In this document: positions 1 through 8,999 of the stretch, piece after piece
Numbering within the stretch: position 1 is the first letter of the stretch
Layout of the letters: each line of letters opens with the position of its first letter
NCBI GenBank assembly: GCA_011046235.1
Contig: DSAX01000065.1
Span: 1 to 33,378 of the forward strand
Origin: Methanobacteriota archaeon
GTDB taxonomy: Archaea; Thermoplasmatota; Thermoplasmata; UBA10834; DTMW01
Reading direction: 5' to 3'
DNA length: 33,378 nucleotides
The notes under the pieces: generated by a model
Told to the model about the DNA's origin: nothing
The model's input: the letters and a program-made list of their open reading frames with translations, nothing else
Database searches by the model: none
Position numbers and translations under genes: made by a program

Positions 1-2
1 CC

Positions 3-1307
3 GAGAAATCCCCGATACGATTCGGGGTAGAATCAAAGGACAACAGCTGGGAAAGTGCAATTGAGGCGAACAAGGAGCAGATCGAGAGAAGGGTCCGTGC
101 GGCTGTTGACTTTATAAGGAAAGTGTGTCGCAAACATGAGAAACCGGTTGCGGTATCCTTCAGCGGTGGAAAGGACAGCCTCGTAACCCTTCATCTCGCT
201 CTGGAAAGCGGAATTCGGCCTCACATATTATTCGTGGACACTGGAATAGAGCTCCCCGAGACCTTGAGGGAGGTCGAGAGGGTCGCGGAGGAGACAGGGC
301 TCACGCTTCTCAGGGAGTCCGCGGGCGAGGCGTTCTGGGAGGGGCTGGAGATATTCGGGCCTCCTGGAAAGGACTTCAGGTGGTGCTGCAAGAGCTGCAA
401 GCTGGGTCCTGCGACTAGGCTCATAAGGAGGCATTTCCCGGAGGGGGTTGTCTCACTGATCGGACAGCGGAGCTACGAATCGGAGCAGAGGATGCGCAAG
501 GGAGCCGAGTGGACCAACCCCTGGACCCCGGGTCAGATCGGCGCGTCCCCGATTCAGAAATGGACGGCCCTGCATATCTGGTTGTACATATTCTCCCGAA
601 ATATCAGGTACAATCCCTGGTACGAGATGGGGCTCGACAGAATCGGCTGCTTCATGTGCCCCTCTTCCGATATCGCCGAGCTGGACATCGTCAGAGCACA
701 GTATTCAGGTTTCGAGCGATGGGATCGCTATTTGGATAGATACAAAGAAAAGAGGGGCCTCCAGGAAGAATGGTTCTCTCTGGCACTCTGGAGATGGAAG
801 AGAATCCCGCCCGCAATGAGGAATAAGTTGGAGGAGCTGGGGATCGCCCTGCCGAGAACGGTGGGGAGGTCGAAGGGGACTGCCCCCTTCGCGCTGAACA
901 GAACGGGAGTATACAGACCCTGCACCTCGGGAGGATTATCGTCAGAAGGGATCTTCTCTTGCAATCTCGACCTAGAACGCGTTGCAAACCTAATGAACGC
1001 CATCGGACCGGTGGAACTGAAAGAGGGCGAGATGGCCATGACTGACGGGATCGTCGTGTTCTCGGAAGGAGCGGTCACGATCAAAGGAGAGGACGAGGAC
1101 GAGATTGACGGCAGATCCAATATGCTCGAAAAGATCGTTAGGAGGGCGATGTTCTGCGTGGGTTGCGGCATCTGCGCAGCGAGGTGCAAGAATGATGCGT
1201 TGATCGTCGATGAAAGGGCGGTCATCGATCCGAAGTCATGTTCGCACTGCGGGGAATGTCTGGGACCATGTCCGGTCGATAGCTTCGAACGGGTAGAGGA
1301 CATCTAA
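3..1307 (+). CDS. PAPS reductase/adenine nucleotide alpha-hydrolase family protein with C-terminal 2x[4Fe-4S] ferredoxin domain (5' truncated by window edge)
   Basis: PP-loop motif SFSGGKDSL, CCKSCK motif, two C-terminal Cys clusters (CVGCGICAARC, CSHCGECLGPC). The frame stays open upstream of the listed GTG at 123 back to base 3 (EKSPIRFGVESKDNSWESAIEANKEQIERRVRAAVDFIRKVCRKHEK), so the gene starts outside the window. Confidence 0.85.
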   Translation, partial: EKSPIRFGVESKDNSWESAIEANKEQIERRVRAAVDFIRKVCRKHEKPVAVSFSGGKDSLVTLHLALESGIRPHILFVDTGIELPETLREVERVAEETGLTLLRESAGEAFWEGLEIFGPPGKDFRWCCKSCKLGPATRLIRRHFPEGVVSLIGQRSYESEQRMRKGAEWTNPWTPGQIGASPIQKWTALHIWLYIFSRNIRYNPWYEMGLDRIGCFMCPSSDIAELDIVRAQYSGFERWDRYLDRYKEKRGLQEEWFSLALWRWKRIPPAMRNKLEELGIALPRTVGRSKGTAPFALNRTGVYRPCTSGGLSSEGIFSCNLDLERVANLMNAIGPVELKEGEMAMTDGIVVFSEGAVTIKGEDEDEIDGRSNMLEKIVRRAMFCVGCGICAARCKNDALIVDERAVIDPKSCSHCGECLGPCPVDSFERVEDI

Positions 1308-2185
1308 GCTTGCAGTTTTCCGAGTGCTATTCTCAGCGCTTCGGATACCTCGCACAGGTTCGCGCCCCAGGGGAGAAAAACGGTGTTCCCATCAACCTGG
1401 ACACCGCTCTTGACCTTACAGCACCTCGCAATCGTTGGCAGGCCGATCTCCTCTGATTCACAGAAGTCTCGTGGACAGATATTGTGAAGCCTCGGCTCAA
1501 CCGAGTAAAGCTCCTTGAATATGCGGGAGGAGAGGGAGCAACCTATAAGATGTGATGAGGAAAGTCTGGAGCCGTCGACATCCGGGGACTGGTCTAGAAA
1601 CAGCGCCTCCCTTCCACTGCAGACTTCTGTCATCTCCCGGTCGGTCGCTCTGCACGGCAGGAAGATCAGATTCTCTGGCGGGATATCTTGCACAATATGG
1701 GAAAGGTCGATTTTCTTTGTCCGGAGATCTATGATTTCGTTCTCATCGCCAACTAATTGGCCAATGAGCGTCTCCAGCTTCGAAGGCTCCGGGGGCACGA
1801 CATCGATCAGCCCGATTTTCGCCGGCAGTGGTACATCTACGAACGAGACATGTTCGAACCTGCCCTGGACGATAACCAGCTTTCCTGGGTGTTCAGCCTG
1901 TATCCTGAGAAGATCGCCAATATCGAGGACATCCAAATCGGGACGGCCGACGAACTCGGTCCTGTCGGGAAGTGAGAGCACCTTCATCTCGGTAACGGGG
2001 CTGAATAGGTTTGTTCGCTTCTCCTTGGCCACTTTAACAACCGCCCACTCCTCGCCGTTTTTCAGCACGTAGAATTTGGTTCGAGAATAGGACATTCTCC
2101 CGATGAAATATCGTCTGAGGCCCTCCTCGGTGAGAAGGATGTCGGTTTCCTTGACCCCCACGTCGGCGCAATGAGATGGAATCAT
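1304..2185 (-). CDS. Conserved archaeal protein of unknown function (DUF7714-like), Cys-rich C-terminus
   Basis: ORF 1304..2434 on minus. The first ~83 codons overlap the carA start and look non-coding, so ATG at 2185 (MIPSHCADVGVKETD...) is more plausible. Family name is from memory of SRTKFYVL / GRPDLDVLDIGDLL / CCKVK motifs. Confidence 0.6.
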   Translation of the reverse strand: MIPSHCADVGVKETDILLTEEGLRRYFIGRMSYSRTKFYVLKNGEEWAVVKVAKEKRTNLFSPVTEMKVLSLPDRTEFVGRPDLDVLDIGDLLRIQAEHPGKLVIVQGRFEHVSFVDVPLPAKIGLIDVVPPEPSKLETLIGQLVGDENEIIDLRTKKIDLSHIVQDIPPENLIFLPCRATDREMTEVCSGREALFLDQSPDVDGSRLSSSHLIGCSLSSRIFKELYSVEPRLHNICPRDFCESEEIGLPTIARCCKVKSGVQVDGNTVFLPWGANLCEVSEALRIALGKLQA

Positions 2186-2333
2186 TCGATTGATCGCCGG
2201 ACCCCCAGGTGGATGGAACGACTTAAAGTTTGATGCGCCCCTGTTGGTTTTCGAACCTATAAGCACACCATATGCACATATCGAAACAAAATCTTCATAA
2301 CCCCCTCCCTGTATTTCTGCCAGGTCATCAGAT

Positions 2334-3422
2334 ATGCAAAAATTCCTAATCCTTGAGGACGGAACGGTCTTCAGGGGGGAATCTTTTGGCGCCGATAAGT
2401 CCGTCTTCGGTGAGATTGTTTTCAATACTGGCATGACTGGATATCAGGAATCTTTGACCGACCCGAGCTACCGCGGACATATACTCACGATGTCCTATCC
2501 GATGATAGGCAATTACGGACTGAACAAATACGACGACCAATCGGCGGAGGTCCATGTGCGAGGCTTTGTGGTGAGGGAGAGCTGCGACCTGCCGAGCCAT
2601 AGGTTTAAGGATCAGACATTGCACGAGTACCTGAAGAAGCACGATGTGCCCGGGATTTTCGGCATCGACACACGGGCTCTGATCATCAAGATCAGGGAGC
2701 AGGGTACGATGCGCGCTGCAATGACCGATTCCGAAGAGCACGAGGAGGTTATTGCTCAGTTGCGCAAAATGGACTTTCCCTCGATCGAGAACCTCGTGTC
2801 CGAGGTGTCCTGTCGCGAGCCGGTCAGACACAGGGGAGGATCTCGGAAGCATGTCGTGCTTATCGACTGCGGGATGAAGAAGAATATCCTGCGGATGCTG
2901 ATGGACCGTTTCACGGTCACCCAGGTCCCCTACGATTATCCTCCTGAGGATATCATGAAGCTGAAGCCCGATGGGCTGTTCATCAGCAACGGTCCGGGGG
3001 ACCCGGCACATAACGAAATCCGGGACACGACTGTCAGGACGATCCAGGAACTGGTCGCGGAGCTGCCCATCATGGGGATATGCCTGGGGCATCAGCTCCT
3101 TGGACGAGCAATGGGGGCGAAGACCTACAAGCTGAAATTCGGACACAGGGGATCGAACCAACCGGTGGGAAAGGACGGGCGCGTCTTCATCACCGTCCAG
3201 AACCACAGTTTCACGATCGATGCCAAGAGTCTGGACAATACGGAGCTGGAGCTGACCCTGGTCAACCAGAACGACCTCACACCCGAGGGCATCAGGCACA
3301 AGGAGCTACCGGTATTCTCCGTCCAGTTCCACCCAGAAGCCAACCCGGGTCCGAGGGATACCACGTTTCTGTTCGATGACTTCGCGAAGCTATTGGAGGA
3401 CCGACATGCCTCTGAGAAGTGA
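2334..3422 (+). CDS. carA: Carbamoyl-phosphate synthase small subunit
   Basis: FLILEDGTVFRGESFGA N-terminus; glutamine amidotransferase motif GICLGHQLLG; VQFHPEANPGPRDT. Confidence 0.97.
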   Translation: MQKFLILEDGTVFRGESFGADKSVFGEIVFNTGMTGYQESLTDPSYRGHILTMSYPMIGNYGLNKYDDQSAEVHVRGFVVRESCDLPSHRFKDQTLHEYLKKHDVPGIFGIDTRALIIKIREQGTMRAAMTDSEEHEEVIAQLRKMDFPSIENLVSEVSCREPVRHRGGSRKHVVLIDCGMKKNILRMLMDRFTVTQVPYDYPPEDIMKLKPDGLFISNGPGDPAHNEIRDTTVRTIQELVAELPIMGICLGHQLLGRAMGAKTYKLKFGHRGSNQPVGKDGRVFITVQNHSFTIDAKSLDNTELELTLVNQNDLTPEGIRHKELPVFSVQFHPEANPGPRDTTFLFDDFAKLLEDRHASEK

Positions 3423-6400
3423 TCTGAAGAAGATCATGGTGATCGGCAGCGGTCCGATTGTGATAGGTCAGGCTGCGGAGTTCGACTTCTCAGGATCTCA
3501 GGCCTGCAGGTCACTGAAGGAGGAGGGATACGAGATCGTCCTGGTGAACTCGAACCCAGCAACGATTCAGACCGACCCGGACATGGCTGACGCGGTCTAT
3601 ATCGAGCCGCTCACCGTCGAGATGGTGTCCAAGATACTGGAGAAGGAGAAGGTGGACGGCATAATGTCCGGTATGGGCGGACAGACCGCCCTCAACATTT
3701 GCTCCGAGCTGGCCGAGAGGGGATTGCTCGAGAAGCTCGGAATCGAACTCCTCGGTACGCAGCAGGAGGCGATCGCGCTTTCCGAAGACCGCGAGCTGTT
3801 CAGGAGGACGATGATCGAGATCGGCGAGCCCATCCCCAAGAGCAAGACCGTGGGATCGATAGAGGAGGCGCTCAGCGCGGTCGAGGAGATCGGAGGCTAC
3901 CCAGTTCTTATAAGACCCGCTTACACGCTGGGCGGAACCGGGAGCGGTGTGGCTTTCGACGAGCAGGAGTTCGTTCCGAAAGTCGGAATGGGGCTCGTAT
4001 ATTCGCGCATAAGACAGTGTCTGATAGAGGAAAGCGTGCTCGGCTGGAAGGAGTACGAATACGAGGTCATGCGGGACTCCAATGACAACTGTATCACCGT
4101 ATGCAATATGGAGAACCTCGACCCGATGGGAATACACACCGGCGAGAGCATCGTCGTCGCACCCGCCCAGACCCTGAGCGATTCGGATCATCAGATTCTC
4201 AGGTCTGCCTCGCTGAAGATCATCAGGGCTCTGAAGATAGAGGGCGGATGCAACATTCAGTTCGCTGTCGATTTCAATACGGGAGAATACCGCGTCATAG
4301 AGGTGAACCCGCGGGTGAGCAGGAGCTCCGCATTGGCTTCTAAAGCCACGGGATATCCTATCGCGCGCGTCGCTGCCAAGATCGCTGTCGGTAAGACCCT
4401 CGACGAGATCACCAATACCATCACCGGCAAGACCTGTGCCGCCTTCGAGCCCTCGATTGATTATATCGTGACCAAGATACCAAGGTGGCCATTCGACAAG
4501 TTCAGGACTGTAGACCGCAGGCTTGGCACCCAGATGAAGAGTACTGGAGAGGTAATGTCGATCGGTAGGATATTCGAGGAGTCTTTGTTGAAGGCGGTTC
4601 GGTCGCTCGAGATCGACAGGCTCGGCCTGGAACCGGACAGCTGGTCGGATGAAGCGATCGAGGAGGAGCTCAGGCATCCCACGGACATGAGGCTCTTCGC
4701 GATAGCGGAAGCGTTGCGGCGCGGGAACTCCGTCGAATGGATATGCAAATTGACGGACTGGGATCCTTTCTTCCTGCACAAGATTGAGAACATCATCGAA
4801 ATCGAGGGACGAATAAAGTCCGGGGAGATGGATGACCGTCTGCTCACGAAGGCCAAGAAGATCGGCTTTTCGGACGAGTACATCTCGATGCTTTCCAAGA
4901 GGACTGAGCGGCAGATTAGGAAATGGAAGAAGAAGCTGGACATTTCAACGGTTTTCAAGATGGTTGATACCTGCGCCGCGGAGTTCGAGGCTGAAACGCC
5001 CTACTTCTACTCGACGAATGAGCAGTTCTGCGAGGCGCGGCCGTCCAACAACAGAAAGGTGGTCATCCTGGGCGGCGGCCCGATAAGGATAGGCCAGGGC
5101 ATAGAATTCGACTACTGTTGCGTGCACGGGTCGCTCGCCCTTTCCGAGGAGAAAGTCGATTCGATAATCATAAACAACAACCCTGAGACCGTGTCGACCG
5201 ATTTCGACATCTCTACCCGTCTGTACTTCGAACCCCTGACAGCGGAGGAGGTCATCAAGGTAATCGAGACGGAGGATGCGGACGGCGTGATACTCCAGTT
5301 CGGGGGTCAGACAGCGGTGAACCTCGCAAAGCCGCTCGAGAAGGAGCTCGCGGGCGGCAAGTGTAAGGTCCTGGGTACCTCGCCCGAATCGATCGACCTC
5401 GCCGAGGACAGGGAGAAGTTCTCAAAGATGATGAACGAATTGGGAATCAAGCAGCCGGATGCGGGCACCGGATACTCTTTCGAAGAGGTCAAGATCATCG
5501 CCGACCGGATAGGATATCCCGTCCTGATAAGGCCGAGCTATGTGCTGGGCGGACGGGCGATGGAGATCGTGTTCAACGAAATCGAGCTCGAGGACTACAT
5601 GAGGAGCGCCGTCAAGGTATCGAAAAGGCATCCGATTCTTATCGACAAATATCTCTCTCACGCAATCGAGATCGATGTGGATGCGGTATGCGACGGCAAG
5701 GATGTGTTCATCGGGGGGATAATGGAGCACATAGAGGAGGCGGGCGTGCATTCCGGAGATGCGACCATGGTCCTGCCAACCAGGAGCCTGGACGACGACA
5801 TTCTTGAGAGGATAAGGGACATTACCAGGAGAACGGCGATCGCACTCGGGACAAAGGGGCTCATCAACCTCCAGCTGGCCGTTAGGAACGGCGAGGTCTT
5901 CATGCTTGAGGCGAACCCGAGGGCGAGCAGGACGATCCCATTCATATCCAAAGCGATAGGCATTCCCCTCGCCAAGGTGGCAACGAAGATCATGCTCGGT
6001 AGGAGCCTTGCGGACCAGGATCTTCGCGGGGAGGCTCGGATCGATCATTACGCCGTGAAGGCATCTGTATTTCCCTTCCTCAAGCTGCCCGGTGTTGACA
6101 GCATACTTGGTCCGGAGATGAAGTCGACAGGAGAGGTCATGGGTATCGACGGTAAATACGGCGCTGCCATGTGGAAAGCCATGTCTGGAGCGGGGATGGA
6201 ACTCCCCATGGAGGGAGAGGTCTACATCAGTGTCAGGGACCTTGACAAAGCGGCGGCGGGAACGCTCGCAAAAGATCTCGTGGATCTCGGGCTGAGAATA
6301 ATCGCCACCAAGGGCACTGCGGCCGCGATAAGGGAGGCAGGCGTCCCGGTGGAGACCGTCTTCAGGATCGCGGAGAAGACGCCTCCTGATGCCCTGACGT

Positions 6401-6621
6401 TGATGAGGCGCGGACGGGTCAAAATGATCATCAATACCCCGACAGAAAGCTCCGGAGCCAGGAGGGACGGGTATATGATGCGGCGTCTCGCAGTTGAGCT
6501 GCAGATACCGTTCTTCACGACGATTGAAGGGGCAAGGGCGGCTGTAGAGGCTATCCAACATGCAAAATCGCAGAAAATAGAGCCGGTCGATCTCGCCTTG
6601 ATTGCGAAATCGTCCCGCTGA
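3406..6621 (+). CDS. carB: Carbamoyl-phosphate synthase large subunit
   Basis: MPLRSDLKKIMVIGSGPIVIGQAAEFDFSGSQACRSLKEEGY; duplicated ATP-grasp domains (EVNPRVSRSSALASKATGYPIA, EANPRASRTIPFISKAIGIPLAKVA). ATG 3406 with GGAGG at about 3395; overlaps carA by 17 bp. Confidence 0.97.
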   Translation: MPLRSDLKKIMVIGSGPIVIGQAAEFDFSGSQACRSLKEEGYEIVLVNSNPATIQTDPDMADAVYIEPLTVEMVSKILEKEKVDGIMSGMGGQTALNICSELAERGLLEKLGIELLGTQQEAIALSEDRELFRRTMIEIGEPIPKSKTVGSIEEALSAVEEIGGYPVLIRPAYTLGGTGSGVAFDEQEFVPKVGMGLVYSRIRQCLIEESVLGWKEYEYEVMRDSNDNCITVCNMENLDPMGIHTGESIVVAPAQTLSDSDHQILRSASLKIIRALKIEGGCNIQFAVDFNTGEYRVIEVNPRVSRSSALASKATGYPIARVAAKIAVGKTLDEITNTITGKTCAAFEPSIDYIVTKIPRWPFDKFRTVDRRLGTQMKSTGEVMSIGRIFEESLLKAVRSLEIDRLGLEPDSWSDEAIEEELRHPTDMRLFAIAEALRRGNSVEWICKLTDWDPFFLHKIENIIEIEGRIKSGEMDDRLLTKAKKIGFSDEYISMLSKRTERQIRKWKKKLDISTVFKMVDTCAAEFEAETPYFYSTNEQFCEARPSNNRKVVILGGGPIRIGQGIEFDYCCVHGSLALSEEKVDSIIINNNPETVSTDFDISTRLYFEPLTAEEVIKVIETEDADGVILQFGGQTAVNLAKPLEKELAGGKCKVLGTSPESIDLAEDREKFSKMMNELGIKQPDAGTGYSFEEVKIIADRIGYPVLIRPSYVLGGRAMEIVFNEIELEDYMRSAVKVSKRHPILIDKYLSHAIEIDVDAVCDGKDVFIGGIMEHIEEAGVHSGDATMVLPTRSLDDDILERIRDITRRTAIALGTKGLINLQLAVRNGEVFMLEANPRASRTIPFISKAIGIPLAKVATKIMLGRSLADQDLRGEARIDHYAVKASVFPFLKLPGVDSILGPEMKSTGEVMGIDGKYGAAMWKAMSGAGMELPMEGEVYISVRDLDKAAAGTLAKDLVDLGLRIIATKGTAAAIREAGVPVETVFRIAEKTPPDALTLMRRGRVKMIINTPTESSGARRDGYMMRRLAVELQIPFFTTIEGARAAVEAIQHAKSQKIEPVDLALIAKSSR

Positions 6622-6634
6622 TGTCAACAATTCC

Positions 6635-6656
6635 AACCGATTGAGTGAAGTCGGTT
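6635..6656. terminator. Inverted repeat between convergent carB and thi4
   Basis: AACCGATT-GAGTGA-AGTCGGTT: 8-bp stem (one G-T wobble), 6-nt loop, within the 40-bp convergent intergenic gap. No adjacent strong T-run. Confidence 0.4.
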
Positions 6657-6661
6657 ACGTG

Positions 6662-7447
6662 TTATTTCTTGCCGAGCGCTTCGAGGGCGATCTGCGCTCC
6701 CTTTCTTCCGGAAAGAAGCATCGAGCCGAAGGTGGGGCCCATCCTGGGCAGCCCGAAGGTCGTCGCGACCGCCATCCCTATGACTATCAGGCCTGGATGC
6801 GCCCATCCGCTCTTCTCGACGACCGCGTCCTCCGATGCTTCGATCCACATACCGCCCTCGCCGGGAGCATCGAGCAGGTTCCGCTTTGCCAGCTTTTGAA
6901 CGACCTGGGCGTCGTGACCGGTCCCGTCGATTACTATCTTGGATTCAAACGCGACTGGGTCGATACAGCTGATCGCTCTGGGAAGGGTCGAAACAGGCGT
7001 CCAGTTGACGACAACCCCTCCAACGCGGTTCTTCTCTCGCAGGACCACGTCATCGAACATCGCCATGTTGAGTATCTTGGCCCCAGATTCGATTGTCGAG
7101 GCTATCAGCTTAGAAGTCGCCAGCGGCCCAGGGGTCGTGTATATTGAATCGGAATACTTGTCATAAGAGATATGGAGCTCGTCAAGGACTTTTTGTGCAG
7201 GGGACCTCACAGTTATCGTATTCATAAGAAACCCGCCCATCCAGAATCCGCCTCCGAGGTAGTTGTTCCTTTCCAGTATGAGTACCCGCACCCCGTTCTT
7301 GGCCAGATCTCGTGCCGCCATGAGGCCGCTCGGCCCGCTCCCGACGACGATCACGTCCATATCAGCGAACTGATTGATGTCCTTGTAAAATTGGCTGACG
7401 ATCGCTCTCGTAACCTCCGTCTCCGAGGCCTTTTCGAATATTGTCAT
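6662..7447 (-). CDS. thi4: Thi4-family thiazole synthase (sulfide-dependent adenosine diphosphate thiazole synthase family)
   Basis: DVIVVGSGPSGLMAARDLAKNGVRVLILERNNYLGGGFWMGG; PAQKVLDEL; GVVVNWTPV; DGTGHDAQVV; FGLPRMGPTFGSMLLSGRKGA. Confidence 0.93.
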   Translation of the reverse strand: MTIFEKASETEVTRAIVSQFYKDINQFADMDVIVVGSGPSGLMAARDLAKNGVRVLILERNNYLGGGFWMGGFLMNTITVRSPAQKVLDELHISYDKYSDSIYTTPGPLATSKLIASTIESGAKILNMAMFDDVVLREKNRVGGVVVNWTPVSTLPRAISCIDPVAFESKIVIDGTGHDAQVVQKLAKRNLLDAPGEGGMWIEASEDAVVEKSGWAHPGLIVIGMAVATTFGLPRMGPTFGSMLLSGRKGAQIALEALGKK

Positions 7448-7523
7448 TCAGAGTTCACCATCCGAAGCCCGTAGCAGTTCGATATAGTTAATTCTTTCAC
7501 TGTTAAATGAGGCTCAGGCACCC

Positions 7524-7540
7524 ATATTACGCTGTAATAT
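7524..7540. repeat. Perfect palindrome ATATTAC-GCT-GTAATAT
   Basis: 7-bp arms, 3-nt spacer, between the ACT-regulator stop codon and the thi4 start. Confidence 0.6.
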
Positions 7541-8046
7541 TAATAGATTGTGAGGCTTTTGACCCCCTTGGCCGAGCGCAGCCTCGGCAACATCTCAGGA
7601 GGTACTGTGGATTCCGTGATTATGAATATCTTCGGAGCCTCAGTGGTCTCAGGATCGTCAACGATGGCCTGTCTGATGCTTATTCCCGCCTCCGAGATGA
7701 TGGTGGCGATATCGGACAGTATGCCAGTCTGGTGAGCGTCATCGGATAGGATCTCTATTGCGCCCCAACCCATTGTCGAGGCGACATCCTTGAAATTGGC
7801 AGTCGGAAGCAGGTGCGCGAAGAAGCTCGAAAGCTGCTTGTCGGCCGATATGGTCTCCACCGCTGATCTCACCACTCTTCGGTCGACGCCTGCAGCCCTT
7901 GCCAGAGCCGTGTCGGATATCGACACCTTGCCGGAGTAGACACGTCCGTTGCGTACGCTCATCCCGTTCTTTAATATAACTCTGGCCACCTTTGCCTGGG
8001 AGGGGTAGCTGGAGAAGTAATCAGATATGACCTTCCACATTTCCAA
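7540..8046 (-). CDS. ACT-domain predicted regulator of amino acid metabolism (COG2150-like)
   Basis: HTH-like N-terminal half (ISDTALARAAGVDRRVVRSAVETI) and ACT-like C-terminal half (GILSDIATIISEAGISIRQAIVDDPETTEAPKIFIITE). Confidence 0.8.
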   Translation of the reverse strand: MEMWKVISDYFSSYPSQAKVARVILKNGMSVRNGRVYSGKVSISDTALARAAGVDRRVVRSAVETISADKQLSSFFAHLLPTANFKDVASTMGWGAIEILSDDAHQTGILSDIATIISEAGISIRQAIVDDPETTEAPKIFIITESTVPPEMLPRLRSAKGVKSLTIY

Positions 8047-8149
8047 TGAACGAAAATGTGATATAATAGATAAATTTAGCTATTGATGAACTTATTTCAA
8101 CAAAATATCTATGGCAAGAATGAAATAGGGATTCAGATGTAGGCCTGCT

Positions 8150-8166
8150 GTGCTATATATTAGCAC
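8150..8166. promoter_or_regulatory. TATA box embedded in palindrome GTGCTA-TATAT-TAGCAC upstream of the shikimate operon
   Basis: Perfect 6-bp arms with a TATAT centre, about 38 bp upstream of the ADH synthase ATG (8196); the TATA-like element spans roughly 8153-8160. Confidence 0.6.
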
Positions 8167-8195
8167 GGTAGCTATTCGAGAGTGGTGACGTCATC

Positions 8196-8951
8196 ATGTT
8201 GGGCAAGGAGATGCGCCTCAGGCGCATAATTGACGAGAAGACGGGAAACCTGCTGATCGTCCCAATGGATCATGGAGTATCACTGGGACCGGTCCAGGGA
8301 ATCAGCACGATTCAGGACAGCGTGAGAAAGGCGGGAGCCGGCGGAGCGACCTGTGTAGTCCTCCACAAGGGAATCGCTTCCCTGATGGATCGGGACAGTA
8401 TTGGTGACCTGGGACTGATAATGCACGTGTCAGCGAGCACATCCCTATCCTCAGACGCAAATACGAAGGTGCTGGTCGGAGGGGTGTACGATGCCATCCG
8501 GCTGGGAGCAGACGCGGTTTCTATTCATGTGAATCTCGGCGGGGCGAACGAGCCGGAGATGTTGGAGGATCTCGGTGAAATATCTTCCGAGTGCGCGGAG
8601 TCCGGCATGCCTCTCCTGGCGATGATGTACCCGCGGGGAGAGAATGTGGCAAACCAATTCGATCCACATGCCGTGATGCACTGCGCCAGGGTTGGTGCGG
8701 AACTCGGAGCGGATATCATAAAGACCAACTACACGGGCGATATCGAGTCCTTCAAGAAGGTCGTCTCGGGATGCGCTGTCCCGGTCGTGATAGCGGGCGG
8801 TCCGAAAATGGAGTCAGAAGAGGCACTGCTGACAATGGTACGAGATGCCATGACCGCAGGCGCAAGAGGCATATCGATCGGCAGGAACGTGTTCCAGCAC
8901 AAGGACATCGCCGGAATAACGAGGAAGCTTGCGGATATCGTTTTCTCGTGA
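8196..8951 (+). CDS. 2-amino-3,7-dideoxy-D-threo-hept-6-ulosonate synthase (ADH synthase, class I aldolase-like, AroA')
   Basis: LLIVPMDHGVSLGPVQGI; DAVSIHVNLGG; LLAMMYPRG; ADIIKTNYTGD Schiff-base Lys region; followed directly by DHQ synthase II. Confidence 0.92.
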   Translation: MLGKEMRLRRIIDEKTGNLLIVPMDHGVSLGPVQGISTIQDSVRKAGAGGATCVVLHKGIASLMDRDSIGDLGLIMHVSASTSLSSDANTKVLVGGVYDAIRLGADAVSIHVNLGGANEPEMLEDLGEISSECAESGMPLLAMMYPRGENVANQFDPHAVMHCARVGAELGADIIKTNYTGDIESFKKVVSGCAVPVVIAGGPKMESEEALLTMVRDAMTAGARGISIGRNVFQHKDIAGITRKLADIVFS

Positions 8952-8999
8952 CGGAAGATCGTTGCGTCCGGGACTCCGAAAATAAGGGGGAATAGGCAA

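Noticed and set aside
10-27. Inverted repeat CCCCGA-TACGAT-TCGGGG at the left edge
   Set aside because: Falls within the open coding frame of the truncated PP-loop gene; short arms are expected by chance.
2186-2434. N-terminal extension of the 376-aa minus-strand ORF
   Set aside because: Overlaps the carA start and promoter region; translation looks non-coding. A shorter start at 2185 is preferred.
2346-3299. 317-aa minus-strand ORF inside carA
   Set aside because: Antisense to well supported carA; no domain signature.
3511-6636. Long minus-strand ORFs inside carB (3511..4779, 422 aa; 5422..6636, 404 aa)
   Set aside because: Shadow ORFs antisense to a strongly supported carB; Arg/His/Pro-rich translations with no recognisable motifs.
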